Notes under the pieces: model-generated
Seen by the model: only the letters and a program-made list of their open reading frames with translations
Databases searched by the model: none
What the model was told of the DNA's origin: nothing
Assembly (NCBI GenBank): GCA_000499405.2
Contig: HG738139.1
Span: 6,906,616 to 6,970,615 of the forward strand
Length of the DNA stretch: 64,000 bases
Reading direction: 5' to 3'
Source of the DNA: Onchocerca volvulus
Lineage: Eukaryota > Nematoda > Chromadorea > Rhabditida > Onchocercidae
Made by a program: the position numbers and the translations under genes
Part shown: one piece after another, positions 27,266-39,800 of the stretch
How the letters are laid out: each line of letters begins with the position of its first letter
Position numbering within the stretch: position 1 is the first letter of the stretch

Positions 27266-30200
27266 TCTCAATATACCTATATATCTATATCGTATATATC
27301 TCAAATTCCATGTATTTCATATATATCATGCAAAAAAAAAAATTTGAGGATAAGCTGTCGGTTTGCAATCAAGCCAATTATACGTCATGTTTATCAGTAA
27401 ACCTGGGTATCTTGACTACGTCGATATGCGAATGTGCTTCTAATTATCGATATAATTCTATCAAACGCATTTGCGAAGGTATATTTTACTAGATGTTTGA
27501 ACCCTTTCTTAAACAGCGAAAAGTTTTTCCTGTAGAGTTATTGTAGCTGTGTTCAAATGTATTATTTTGAAAATATTTCTATTAAATTTTACAAAGCTGA
27601 TCAGTATAGTTGGACAAATACACCGACCATCAGTACTTGAAGATTTCTGAAATAACGGGTGGAAAAGGTATTTTCTAAAATGTTAATGTAAAGGTAACAG
27701 CTGGCATCGAATTCTCCTCTTCTACAACTTTAATCACTTATCTGAAAAACAATTTTTCTTTCTGGCTTGGGGCATTCGGTTTCATCATGCACAGTGTCTT
27801 GTCGCTGATGTATATTTCATCAGTTTTATTCGAATTTTTCAAATAATCAACTTCAATAGCGTAAAAGAAATTAAAAATGCGATATTTAGACATTGATGAG
27901 TGTGCAGAGAATCGCCACACTTGTGATCCCTCGAATTCGATTTGTATCAATACAGATGGTAGTTACATATGTGAGTGCGCACCTGGTTACGAGGGTGCAG
28001 GAGGTATCTGTGTAGGTGAGTTCTCCTTATAATATCAGTGCTAACATCTATATCATTATAATATTAGCAAAGATTTTCCGCTTTTATGTTTTCTAGTATT
28101 GAATTTTCCGCTTTTATATCTTCTATTATGACTTGGTGAATTTCTTAAAATCAAAATTTATAGTCAATTATCTTTATGAAACTGTTTCTAAAGTTCTCTC
28201 TTCTAAGGTTATCTAAAAAGTATCTTCTTAGATTATTCCAGAAATACACCTGTAAATGTTTCCGTATTGCAGATGTTAATGAATGTGAGCGCGGTATCGC
28301 TGGTTGTAATGTAGCTGCTCGGTGCGAAAATTATTTGGGAAGTGTCGGATGTAAGTGCCCGCCAGGATTTTTTGGTAATGGCATACATTGCACTGGTTTG
28401 TGCTATATTATTTTTAGTTAACTGTATGCGAGATTGAAGTTTAAATATAAAATTAAAAAGTCATGTAGTTTGAAAGATTGCTCCTTCTTTACCTCCTTTT
28501 GATTCGATATTTTTCTAAGATTTTCTGCTACTTTTTTCTTCCTTTGTATTTTCGAATCAATAGCTTTTCCAATTTAAGCGACTGGATCGTTTACAAAAAT
28601 TGATTCTGGCTGTGATCATAAATGGAAAAGGACTTGCTATAATATGAATAGGACATGTCATGTCGATGGTGAAGATGTACCGCAATGTGGTTCATGCCTG
28701 ATCGGTTATCAACCATCAAGTGGAAGATGTCTTCGTGAGTTGTCGCTTTTTCAGTGCTGAACTTGTTAAAAAATAGGTTGCAATGTTTAGAGAATGTATC
28801 AGTTAGTTGGAAAGGAATTATCCTTTTATCTTTATGCCTGTTTTCTGCAAAGACTGTGAATATTTTAGCTGAGAAATAAATTAATCAAATTTAGCATACA
28901 GCAATAGAAAAGGTTGTTAACAAAAGCGCAAGATTGTGCTAATCTTGGATTACCTGTAAATTATTAAAATTATTTATTAGAGATAGAAAAAAGAAAAGTG
29001 TTGGTTGCTTTCAGCAATACAACAAACAGGTAATTGCGCGAATCCACAAAAGAATGATTGTGATATGAATGCGGAATGCATTGATGTATATCCAGGGCAT
29101 CATTTGTGCACCTGTAAAGTTGGATATATTGGTGATGGACGACGCTGTGATGGTAAGCATTTATTTCTGGTCTACAGACCTGTATTTATTAGCAATTGTG
29201 AAACATCTCACAATCGCCAAATCGCTATCACTATCTGGATTTTTGAAGTGATCGCTATGACACACCATTCTCTAAAGTAAACATGATTGCCTTCCTGAAT
29301 CTCCTACCATATCATTATCAATCTCCTATCCAATCAAGTTCATACGTAAAAGTTCTCGAAAGGAAGGCATGGGTCTTGAACATGCAACTGGTGGAACAAA
29401 ATGTAACTGATATAAATAATTGAATGGATATATCAACCTTTGAACACCTCTTACTTGGTGGCGATGCTACTAATTAAATTGCACTGTATTACTTCTAGAT
29501 ATTGATGAATGTTCATTACCGGGTGCCTGTGATCCGGCGGCTAATTGTCATAACACTAACGGTTCGTTCACTTGTATATGTCAATTCGGCTACATTGGTA
29601 ACGGATTTAAATGTAAGGCGAAATTCAGTAAACATGCAGGTTAGCTGTTATCGCATATTTATTTCTATTCCGTGAAATCTTTAATTTCGAAGAAACACGT
29701 TTAGAAAATCAGAAATTCACAAAACGCTTAGAATAGATTATGTGCCATAAAGCAATTGCTACGGATTTGTTCATTTTAGATCCCATATCGATGATTGCAC
29801 TATCATCAAATATAACTCTTTCAAATACTACTTTAAATGAAGAATCTTTTTTTTTTGCTCTTAATTTATGAACTCAGAGAATCTTAGCTAAGAATAGATC
29901 GAAAATGATGGCAAGTTCATAACTCTAGTTATGACGCTCAACAGAATGCAAAAACGAAACATTCAAGTGAATCAAATCAAATTCTTTTTTCATTATAATG
30001 CAACACGTTGGCATGCTAATATGGAAATATCATGTTTTTCTATCTTAATTTCCCGCTTCAACTTTTAGCACTTTCAATTGTTAGATTATTGAACTGTCTG
30101 CAAAATTAATATACTTGATAATTCGAAATTAGTATGATTTATTATAAATTTGGATTTTATAAGAGTAGATCAAGAAATGAAAGAGATTTTTTTGAACTCG

Positions 30201-30901
30201 ACGAATTCTGGCATCGACTGACATTAATAGACAAGCAAAATTTTTCTATTCCACTTCTCGAAATTTTATTAGGAAAATTAGTTGAAGTAGATTTTCAAGT
30301 TAAATACCAACTTTGCAGACTATAATTGCCAGTTGAACGTATCTATGTGCCACAAAAATGCTCGATGTCAACTTAACGGGATATGTAAATGCAATAGTGG
30401 ATATCAAGGAAATGGAATTGATATATGCCTGTGTAAATTAAATTTTTGCTCTACTTACTTATCTATCTATTCTAAAATACACATTTTTTAATTACTGACA
30501 TCATCTCAACAAACATTTAACAATGTAGCTCATTCATTTTTCAAATTTAATTAATTTACAACTAAGATTTGATTTGAATTCTTGTCCGAACCTATTTTTC
30601 CACAAAGTTTTTTCTTAGTAGAAAGTGAGAAAAAACGTTTGGTTGAAATAACATTTGGAAACAAAACGGACTTTTCAAAGATCACAAAAGCTGGTACAAT
30701 GAGTCAAGTGACCAAGAAAAGTCGCGTTAAAGGAAGTACAATGTCAACTGATGATTCTGTTTTTGCTTCTGGATTTGACAGTTCGTCTACAATCATGCCA
30801 TTCACGGTTTGTATTGTTGTTCAATTTCTGAAGAAGCGCATATAATTTGAACGCTTAATAAATCATACAAAAACTTCTAAAGATAAAATTTGTGTGTGTG
30901 T

Positions 30902-30947
<46 letters not shown>

Positions 30948-33900
30948 CTGAAGCAGCTTACTTTTAGTGTGAATTAAGTGTAACTATACACAAATTATTA
31001 CAGGAAGGAAAAGGAATTGAAGAAAAAGTGATGCAAATTACAACTGATAATATTAGCTCTATGAGATATCGGCAAAGCAGTACTGTAGAAGGTATAACAA
31101 GCCAAGACACAAGTGTTACTGAAAAAAGTTCAGGAAAAGAAAGTAACACTGCTGTTACTGCTTCTGAAACGTCACCAGGTTGGATAAGTGAGACTGATCA
31201 CCTAACGACGTCTGAAGGCTCTGGTGAAGATGACTCTATCAGCAAAGATTGGCAGTATAGTACGAAAGATGATAACAAATTATTCACTGTTGAAGCAACA
31301 TCTTCGGTAATGGTATCGGTACATGAAAGCATGGAAGAAGCTACGAATGATCTTGGTCTTGGTACCAGAATTTATTCAGGCTCTACCTCTTCGCATACAG
31401 GTGACATCAGTCGGGAAGAGATTCAGAAGGTAGCTTTGCAAAGGTGCACAGCCACCGATCAATCAGCATGTCATGAACTTGCAACTTGTGTAGAACAAAG
31501 CGGAGAATGCGTTTGTAAGTTAGGATATCACGGTGATGGATACTCCATTTGCATGTTAGTTGCTTTTAGTCATTTCTGCCTTTCGTAAATCCACGATTAT
31601 GTTTTATTTGCAATGATTTCGAAGCTGAATTGGGAAAAAATCTTGAATAAAATCTCAAAAGCGAACAAATCTAAATAATTAGAACGAAAGAGATAAAAAA
31701 CACATTATACAACAGCAAGGACTAATTCGGAATGAAATTTGATAAAAGCAAATAGGAAATTGAATAGAAAGTAATAGAGTGCTTAGAATGAAAATGAAAA
31801 GTGATTTTCGGTTCTTAAAAACGGGAGTTTCAATTTCAAATAAATAATTGATTTTCATTTCTTTAGAAAAGATACTGAAGATTGTATTTTGGACCCAAAA
31901 ATTTGCGATTTACGTGCTGTATGCAACGTATCGACACGTACATGTAAGTGCATTCAAGGCTACATCGGTGACGGTATTATTTGCGCTCCAGATACCTTCG
32001 TATGTTACATTCCTATATATGTGTGTATGAAACGAATAAAATGACACAAAATGCAGGGCACAGTACATGTTTCATCTATTTTTTATGACTTGACACAAAT
32101 TTTTTTTAAAAATTATAAGCTCTAATAAAAGTTGAAATAACCTGTGATGAGTTTAAAAGTAAGAGACAATTAGATCAAATTTTATAGGATTGCTTGTTGA
32201 GGCCAAATTTGTGCAGTAGTTTTGCTGAATGCATTGGTCGAAGATGTATATGTAATGCTGGATATACTGGTAATGTATATTATCGCTCTTTCAAATTGAT
32301 ATTTCTTTCTTCATTTGGCTCATTTCCATGATCGAATGCGCTGAATTCTATCACCACAGCTAATGAATTTTTTTGATCGTTCTAAGAAGATATGAATAGA
32401 ATCAATTAAGTTATATTACACAAATTCATCGCAGGTGATGGTACCGAATGTGTTGAAGTTGAACCATTACGAGATTGCACACAATGTGATACCAAAGCAA
32501 AGTGCCACAACGAAACTTGCATTTGTGATAAGGTATTATCTAGTTGCTCGTTATTTATCGATTTTTCGAAACTTTAACAGTTACAAGAAATTCATTCAAT
32601 TTGATGAATTATATTCAACCACTTTGGAATCGTTGAAAAAAGTCATCATTTATTACCAAAAACATGAATCATTCATTCATGTTTATTTCATTTTTGCATT
32701 ACGGTGGTGTATAATCACATGAGAACTTTACATCCACCATTCTAAGGGATATTTTGGTAATGGCGCAATTTGCATCGCTGACCCAGCGGATTGTATCCAT
32801 TATCCTGGCCTTTGCCATTCGAATGCTATATGTGATCAAGAAAAGCGACGTTGTAAATGCACGCGAGGTAAGTTTCTCTTTGAATTAAAATGTGCACTAA
32901 ATTTAAATTCAGAAATAGAATAGAATTGAATTACAATTTTTTAAATTTATTACAGGAAAAGTTTAGAGAGATTAAAAATTTGGAGATTGAAATCTTTTTT
33001 AAAGGTCATATTGGAAATGGAATGGAATGTAGTAGGAAAAAAGATTTCTTGTGTTTGAACAACACAAACATTTGTGACCAGAATGCAGAATGCCTTTCAA
33101 CCGGTGTATGCCGATGCAAACATGGGTTTGAAGGAGATGGATATTATTGCCTTGCAAGTTAGTTTCTTGTTTTACTTTGAGTTCATTACAGTAAGCAGTA
33201 TTTTGCTAATATTTGCTGCTATTAGGAACAATTTAACAGTATTCTGTGTAGAGGAACTGTGATAATCTGCAAAACAAAAAAAATCAGAAAATCAGAATAT
33301 ACAAAATATATCAGAATATTCATCTTTGAGCACTACATTCTCTTCTGAAGATTTGTTTTGTAGCAGTTTCGTAAAAACAGAAGAATTTTCATCGAAGGAT
33401 AATTCTTTCAAGAAATCCCATGCTACTACAAATTCAAGCTTTTGTTTTGAGCTACTGTTTCTAGACTAGTTTTTTTCTTGACTCTTAAATGAAGTTTTTC
33501 TTTAGTAACTTGCAAGTTCTAGCGACTACGAAATTCGAAACACTGATAGAGACAACAGAAAGCAGCTTGTCTGGATGTAAACAACAATGTGTTGCAAATG
33601 AACGATGCTATCATGGAGAATGTCGATGCGCCGAAGGATACAAAAGAGATCCAAATGCTACCTGCATGGGTAGGTTATGAAATGTTCTGAAGATTAAGAT
33701 GAAGACAGGTCTTTATCGACTAAAGATAAGTTTAAAAACGTTAAAATTGAAACGAATTACAGATATCGATGAATGTTCGATGGGTACACACGATTGCCAT
33801 CCAGTGGCGCTCTGTACCAATGTACCTGGCTCCTTCACCTGTATTTGTCCAAGCGGTTATAATGGAGATGGGCGCAAATGCTTTCAATATCATCGTCTCC

Positions 33901-36899
33901 AAAATATGTCAGGTAAGTATGTAATATTTATTTATATTCATTCGTGAATGAAAATCAAATTATTCTGCTACTACAAAAAGTTTTAAGAGATCCAACAACT
34001 TCAGGGTTAAGAAACTCAGGAATCAATCGATCATCTATTCTGTGCTTGAAAATTTAGGAATTAATCGATCACCTATTTTTAAGGATTACTTACCTTTCTG
34101 AAGAAAGAAAAATTTTATATATCGGCAATGTAACACAATAACATGAGAAAAACTGTGAGCTTATATATAACAAAACAAGCGCCATTTTCATACGAACTTG
34201 GAATTTTTCTTTTTTTCAGTAGATTGTGAATTGGATGGGATGACCTTGATTTTGGTCAATGATCCCGACCTGTACGACGGTCGAATATTTGTTCGTGGCC
34301 AAACTGATAATCCATTTTGTTCCAAGAAACTCAATGCTTTGCTTGCAAATGAAAGCGAATATCATCTCATGATTCAGTATGCCCACTGCAATGTTCGATT
34401 GGAAGAACCAGTCCGTTTTTCTTTCTTAGTATAATTTCTTTCTCAGCTCATAAAGAGAAAAGCTAAGGATGATAATAACATAGGGTTTTATAATTAATTA
34501 ATATTGGATTTCATAGTCAACTTAAAGTATTCCACTTGTTGAAGTAAATGCAATTAAAGATATTCATTGAATCTACTGAACATTATTTTTGTTCTGCCCA
34601 AAAATATTGAATTAGAATCTGTTTACTTTTTTTTATTTCTTCATTAATAAAATTTTCCAACCAATATTTTTAAACTTAAGATCATTTTAGAATACTATAG
34701 CAGTGACAGTAGTAATTCAACGACATCCAATGTTTATCACTGAACGAGCAGACGCTTATGATGTCAGATGTACATATCCTATTGGTGTTCGAAAGGTTCT
34801 TCTAAAATTATCTACAAAATTCAATTTCAATTGACATATTCATAGATCATGTAAATTTCAATACATTTAGTTGCCAATGATAATTTGCATATGATGACAG
34901 GTACAAAAATAAAGAGGTAATGATGATGAGAATAGTTCTGTTTAATGGTAATACTTTATATTTCCCTGAAAGCAAGACTGAATCTTGTATTAATTTTTAT
35001 TCCAAAAGTCTCATCAGGACTTATTTTCAAAATTTTTTTCTTTTCACATACAAAAATCCTACATTATATACAGAAATCTGTGAAAAAAAAAGATGCCAAT
35101 AATTACTTATATTTAATTATATTTATATTTAATTATATGTCAATGTTATTATTTCATTTCAATACGTCCATCGTATGTTGCAATAAACATGATAAATGTG
35201 TTCGGCTGGAGATAGGTTTATTGTGAGGTAGGGCTAATTAAAAATCATGCTAAGACTTTTTTCCGTTTTTCGGAAACACAGAGCAGTGATGTTAAAAAAA
35301 CAGCAGTGATAGTTATTCAGATAAGTGATTATAAGTCAGATACCTATAACCGTGATTGATGATATTGTTGAAGAAAAACGAATTTATAGGTAGCTAGTCA
35401 TGTGGGTATTTCGGAGATAACGACCACTAAAACTATTGTTGAAACGGGAGTTGGACCAACTTGCTCATTAACCGTTACCAATGAAGAGGATCAGCTTATC
35501 GATACTGCTACCGTCGGACAACCATTGAAACTTGCTTTGACTGTATATCCAAATGGTTTGTTGATTTTATTTCAATAATTGCTTCTGTTATCTTTTAAAT
35601 GATAGTACATTGCAAATGCCCGCACAGCATAATATTTTCTTGTGCGTGTGATTCAGTCAAAATCTGCTGACCGTATCGCACAAAGTATGAGAACTTATTT
35701 ATTTCAAAACGTAGTTCACCAGTAATGTGTAAAATGATTGAATAAAACATTTGACAGGAAACTAATGCAAGTAGTTCAGTCAATCTGGGCCTTAGTAATT
35801 GAATTGGATAATGATTTTGAGAAATGAATTGAATACAATTCAATTAATTTTATAAAACATTGCTTTATGTTCAATAATATTGGATTTTGATTTTAAAAAC
35901 TTTTCTTTGTAGATACATACGCAGTTCTACCACGGAATTGTTTTGCAATAAATTTGGAGACAGGTGAATTGTATTTGCTAACAGATGAAGGTGGATGTGC
36001 TATCGACACCGAACTTTTCCCAGAATGGACTTATCGACAGCTATGGCTTACAACAGCCAGATTTCGAACGTTTAAATGGCCCGATAGTTCGATGATTCGT
36101 TTTCAGTGCGACTGTTCAGCATGCATCGAAAGTTGTCCAAAGGTTTTTCTTCTTATCAGTGATAAATTAGCAATTTGTTTCTTTTAAGTTGTTGATACTT
36201 TCTTATTGTCTTTAATGAAATATAGGTTAATTGTACAAAACGGCATGAATTGATAAAACAGCATCGTTTCCGACACATTCGTGAAATTCCAAGAAATACG
36301 GTAGATGAAGAACTAGAGAAACACATAGTAAAAGGTGCAAAATGGATGGCGTATTCTGGAGCATTACACGTCAACGAGGAAGAAGAATTGGTGCGAGCTC
36401 AACGTGACATGAAACGTTGGAAATATCAAGGTAAATTGTGATGATTTTGCATTATTATTCTTATTTCGGCTTTAACTGTTCAATGAAGGGATTTTTCTGC
36501 TGCAGATACGATGCCGAGTATTAGAGATTTTAAAAATTTTTTTGAGATAAAAATAAAAGGATTTCAAGTTAAGTTGATATTTCTCTTTTCTGAATGCTAT
36601 ATGCGCCATCGATGGATTAATGAAAATTATTTTATATTCTTCTGAAGTTAAACAGATTTGTAAAATGTTTACTTTGAGGTTTGAAAACTTACGAGGAACC
36701 GTTGGATACTTTACCTAACGACATCTGCATTCATACGATTTGGATAATACTATCTCTGCTACCGCTGCTATTATTATTGATACTTATTGGTTTGCTATCT
36801 GCAGCCTGGAGAAAAAAATCCTCCATCAGGATGCGCTGGAGGATGGCAAAAGGCTTGACAAGTTTTAATGATAGCGAATCTTCATATCTCAAATTTTAG
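13563..36899 (+). CDS. fbn-1: FBN-1-type EGF/ZP transmembrane matrix protein (39 exons, ~3,201 aa)
   Basis: Apical extracellular-matrix protein of the nematode fibrillin-related FBN-1 class. Exons (first-last base): 13563-13827, 16215-16325, 16479-16595, 18444-18575, 18989-19050, 19364-19553, 19653-19769, 19947-20072, 20290-20397, 20756-20890, 21108-21305, 21436-21849, 22411-25463, 25655-25904, 26036-26266, 26390-26674, 27026-27168, 27349-27478, 27890-28015, 28273-28395, 28579-28734, 29015-29152, 29499-29639, 30319-30432, 30619-30806, 31004-31554, 31867-31999, 32188-32269, 32435-32532, 32747-32867, 33005-33157, 33523-33669, 33763-33912, 34220-34410, 34691-34795, 35390-35555, 35913-36142, 36226-36430, 36679-36899. 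Summed length is divisible by three with no internal stop. Order: signal peptide (1-22), LDLa-like end, EGF modules, Ser/Thr region (about 659-1676), EGF modules, second Ser/Thr region (about 2289-2500), EGF modules, ZP domain (from about 2830), membrane helix (about 3148-3172), short basic cytoplasmic tail. Most EGF exons are phase 1-1. A few junctions (20890/21108, 27349, 33523) rest on weaker splice sites. The fbn-1 name rests on the EGF plus ZP architecture, not an alignment. Confidence 0.85.
15571..15870 (+). pseudogene. fragment of nuclear 28S rRNA inside fbn-1 intron 1
   Basis: About 300 bases read as eukaryotic cytoplasmic large-subunit rRNA in the plus orientation. Recognisable conserved blocks, in the right order: CCGAAGCGATTCTGACGTGC; TATAGGGGCGAAAGACTAAT; GTTTCCCTCAGGATAGCTG; GGTAAAGCGAATGATCAGAG; TCAACCTATTCTCAAACTTT; GGGCCATTTTTGGTA; ATGGCGCTGTGAGATGAACC. 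Single-base changes from the universally conserved sequence (for example TAGTAGTTGG for TAGTAGCTGG) and the absence of flanking rRNA show it is a diverged, truncated copy, not a working gene. It lies in the same orientation as the host gene, in the intron between 13827 and 16215. The outer ends are approximate because similarity fades. Confidence 0.88.
16215..21849 (+). other. fbn-1: fbn-1 N-terminal EGF block (exons 2-12)
   Basis: Eleven exons encode about eleven EGF-like modules. Calcium-binding types carry the D-I/V-N/D-E-C start (exons at 16479, 18444, 18989, 19364, 19947, 20756, 21436). Exon 19364-19553 completes one module and carries a second. Three modules (19947, 20756, 21436) have adjacent cysteines (YICCEED, FVCCSAE, FACCTRN) and alternate with simpler modules (20290, 21108). 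The last exon runs about 100 residues past its EGF module into a hydrophilic Ser/Asn-rich tail that leads into the Ser/Thr region. Almost all joins are phase 1, the usual arrangement for shuffled EGF exons. Confidence 0.8.
22411..25463 (+). other. fbn-1: fbn-1 exon 13: ~1,018-residue Ser/Thr/Glu-rich region
   Basis: One uninterrupted exon of 3,053 bases with almost pure Ser/Thr/Glu/Lys/Ile composition, a likely extended, O-glycosylated mucin-like spacer. It has no EGF module and its only evident cysteines form one CPIC motif near 24411. The acceptor GGCATTTCAG and the donor CAA|GTATGA keep frame with the EGF exons on each side (entry phase 1, exit phase 0, so it is asymmetric, unlike the EGF exons). 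Many overlapping open frames on both strands here are by-products of the repetitive codon content. Calling it mucin-like is inference from composition. Confidence 0.8.
27225..27300. repeat. TA-rich microsatellite in fbn-1 intron
   Basis: An alternating TATATA tract with interruptions (TATCTATATCG-like units) in the intron between 27168 and 27349. It lies just upstream of an exon whose acceptor (AAATTTGAG) is poor. Confidence 0.8.
28073..28132. repeat. 30-bp imperfect tandem duplication
   Basis: Two adjacent copies start ATTTTCCGCTTTTAT, spaced exactly 30 bases apart (28073 and 28103), in the fbn-1 intron between 28015 and 28273. Confidence 0.8.
30891..30945. repeat. (TG)6 followed by a 43-base T run
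   Basis: Six TG dinucleotides (30891-30902) run directly into 43 consecutive T residues (30903-30945), within the fbn-1 intron 30807-31003. The run ends in an AG that looks like an acceptor, but reading from it meets a stop; the in-frame acceptor is at 31003. Confidence 0.9.
34018..34080. repeat. 38-bp-period imperfect direct repeat
   Basis: AGGAATCAATCGATCATCTA and AGGAATTAATCGATCACCTA start 38 bases apart in the intron just before the ZP exons. Confidence 0.8.
34220..36430 (+). other. fbn-1: fbn-1 ZP (zona pellucida) domain, exons 34-38
   Basis: The joined exons begin [17 protein letters not shown] and continue with [14 protein letters not shown], the typical nematode ZP/cuticlin ZP-N start, then [49 protein letters not shown] and [13 protein letters not shown], the conserved cysteine series of ZP-N and ZP-C. 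ZP domains polymerise matrix proteins. After the domain come [13 protein letters not shown], which contains an RXXR furin-type site, and then the membrane segment in the next exon. The donor at 34410 (CCA|GTCCGT) is weak but the reading frame across it is unambiguous. Confidence 0.88.
36679..36899 (+). other. fbn-1: fbn-1 last exon: transmembrane helix and cytoplasmic tail
   Basis: Encodes a short stalk, then [20 protein letters not shown] and GLLSAAW as a single hydrophobic helix, followed by a basic stop-transfer stretch ([14 protein letters not shown]) and a short tail ending SYLKF before TAG at 36897. An AATAAA occurs at 36902, only three bases after the stop, too close to be the expected cleavage signal, so the true poly(A) site is probably further downstream. 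Confidence 0.8.
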
Positions 36900-39800
36900 C
36901 GAATAAAAATTTATCTATTGTTTTCGTGCAAATCCACGAGCAGATGTTGTTATTTATTGTTATCACATTGTTGTTGTTATTATCATTGTTGTCACTGAAT
37001 TATTCCAATATTTCGGAAATTGTGGATCACTGGATTGTAAATTTACATTCAAATATGCGTAAATCGCTAGAAATTGTAAGATACAATCAAATACAATCTT
37101 TGTTTGTATCATTTGCTAAGTGTTTCTTTTTTTTTAAATTTCGAAGTTTAAATTATTGTTTTTTATCTTTGTTAATGCCTTGCAATAATTTGAGAGTAAT
37201 TTCTACATTTTTACATGATTTAATGTCTTATTTATTATCTTATTCCAATCTCCACATCTCCATGTTTTAGAAATTTTTTGAGGACTGGAATTTATTCTCA
37301 AATTACTTCACGCTTAATCAAAATATTCAGAATCATTGATTGAAAGTCTTCAGCAAAATTGAAAACTTGAAATTGAATTTCGAAATATAGATTTTTTCTT
37401 GTTTATTCATATTACTAATGCTCTGACAAAAATTAAGAAGAATGATTAGAAATTTATTAAAAACATCGAGAAGTTAGGAATAAAGAGAACCTTACTTTAT
37501 TACCAAAAGGCTCTTTTGCATCCTGCCCTATTCAACTTTTTGGTGTTTTTAATAAATTTTTCAAAAAAATGTCTTGTTATTCTGTTTTATATACTAATGG
37601 TTTGTTTAGCATCATCGTTAATCGTCTTCAATTTATCGCAACTTGTCCTGTCATCGTACATTCCAATACTATTTACATTCGCATTTATTGCCAATACATT
37701 CCTTGTCCGTACATTTATTGTTATTGATAATTTCCAGTGAATGATAATTATGTCTATATGTGTGTTCAGTTCATTTTATGTTTATCAGTTACATTTTGAG
37801 GAAACTGACAAGGCTTCCAAATAAGTTTTTTCTAGTGAATTAAGTAGAGCGAATCTTAAATACAAAATAATTGTATGTGCGCGAAGGCCAAAACTTCGTA
37901 TACTGTTAATTGTGCCCAGTGCCACGGAGATAAGAAAGTCTCATTGCCAGCTTATTGAAGATCTTTTATGGCCATCAAGAAATACACTTAAACTGCTGAG
38001 CATTTTAAATGTTATACATTTTCTGGAGGTCGAAAGAATTCCTTATTTGCTTTAGAAGCTAAGAATTATTTACATAGCCAAAGAGTTGGGAACATGTGTT
38101 TGTTTTGTTTGCTGATATTGCTGGTTTAAACTCTCACTGTCTTTAAATTAGAATTATTCGAGTTTGTCGGAGACTTGTTTGTCAACTAATAAATTCTATT
38201 CATATCTTAAGACAAAAAAAAACAAAATTACTTCAAATTCTGTGAACGGATTCTGTGAATGAATGATGAATGTCTTGATTTCCACTCCAAAAATTCCGAA
38301 TTTCCGACAGGAAACTATTGGTGATCCATTAGTTCTTGAAGTAACAACTGGTATTCTCCCATTTCCTACATTTGATTTTTAATTTTTAACAGCAAAAATT
38401 TCAATTTTTATTGTAAAAACCTGAATTCAAAACAAACTGGTAAATGTTTGATATCGCAGGTAAATGTTTGATACATTTGATTTTTAATCAAGTAGTTTCT
38501 TTTTCAAGAAAAAAATACTTTCTTGGTCAGCTAGCAAGTTTCCATCGTTACGAAAGCTTTTCTTAGTATTCTTTGAATTACGATAAAAATTTTCAGAGTT
38601 ATATGGAACAATTAGTTTGGAACAAGAAATTAGTCCGCAAGAATTCATTCTTCGTTATAATATTCTCAGCTTATGATAACTTATTTTTGAATTTATATCT
38701 AGAGATCAGTAATGAGTTATTTGTCACTAAAATTAACGTAATGAAAGTTTTAGTAATCTTCACAATACATATTGAAAAAAAAAAAATAGATTTCGATTAA
38801 TTCCTGCTCTCGAGCAATACATTTCATAAAGTTTCGCTTTTCCTATAACGTCACATGGTTCATAATAAAAAACGACGAATCGATTTCGCTTGAAATGTTC
38901 AGGAAAACCATTGTTGCAAGAAAAAAGAGTAAGCATCCTTTTAGGTAAGTTATTTTATGACGACGAAAATTTATTGAACTAACCTATGTAAGTCTAGTGG
39001 TATGTAGTAGCTGAGTAAAGATGGAAGGAAATTTGTCAATAAAATAAATAAATACATAAAAATAAATTGCACTGCCTATGTTTTATATCTCAGTATCTTT
39101 TGTGTTTTGATTTCAAATAAATGTCTTAAATCCATAAACGAGATGTCTGAAATATAACAGCAAATAATTAAGGAGCAATGCATACGAAATGACAGGAATT
39201 AACAAGAGTACTAAAATCTTACCTACTTGATTTTTTTTCTTTTAAGAAGTACTAAGATATGTGATGACTGTTATAGTTCACGGAATGCAAGAACAAGCAC
39301 ACTTAAATGACTAAGCATTATTAACATATTATAATTTGATACGAATAAGCAAGTGCAAAATGGATTGATACGTTGCTGTTAATTTGATCATTCACAATTA
39401 AATTATCACATAACATGCTATGACGTCAACATACAGTACAGTAATTGAATGAAATCGATGCACTAGAAGTTGATGTATATAATCAACTTTTCGTTTCTTA
39501 AGGTAAGCAATAACAAACATATCTCTTTATTTGGTTAATTAATTTAGTGCTATAGTATCAGTAATAAATGGTGGAAAATAATTTCGGATATAGTTTTATT
39601 GATGACAAACAAAAAGAATAATGAATATTAAATAGGCTGAAATGCTTATTGCCTTATCAATTTCATTAATTACTCAATGAAAAAGAACAAGATTAGCAGT
39701 TCGCGATACTGCCAAAATTGAGGTCAGAAATCCATAGTTTTTCTTGAAACTTCTAGTTATATAAGATAATTCCATAAAACTACCAAAAAATATCAAAGAT

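Larger units (their letters stand above)
25655..34000 (+). other. fbn-1: fbn-1 central and C-terminal EGF block (exons 14-33)
   Basis: About twenty EGF-like modules. Calcium-binding ones start DINEC or DIDEC/DVNEC at 26036 (two modules), 26390 (second half), 27026, 27890, 28273, 29499 and 33763. Others lack that start. Modules in exons 32188-33157 are split between exons, with phase 0 boundaries after DTF, CDK and similar. Exons 30619-30806 and 31004-31554 insert a second Ser/Thr-rich spacer of about 215 residues before an EGF module ([16 protein letters not shown]). This block precedes the ZP domain directly. The last coding base of the block is 33912; the remainder to 34000 is intron. Confidence 0.75.

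Noticed and set aside
36926..37270. 114-codon hydrophobic frame just after fbn-1
   Set aside because: Composition again follows AT/T richness; it lies in the expected fbn-1 3' UTR and has no recognisable motif.
37516..37740. Hydrophobic 74-codon frame resembling a membrane protein
   Set aside because: T-rich AT DNA translates to Phe/Leu/Ile by default; no family resemblance and no splice partners.
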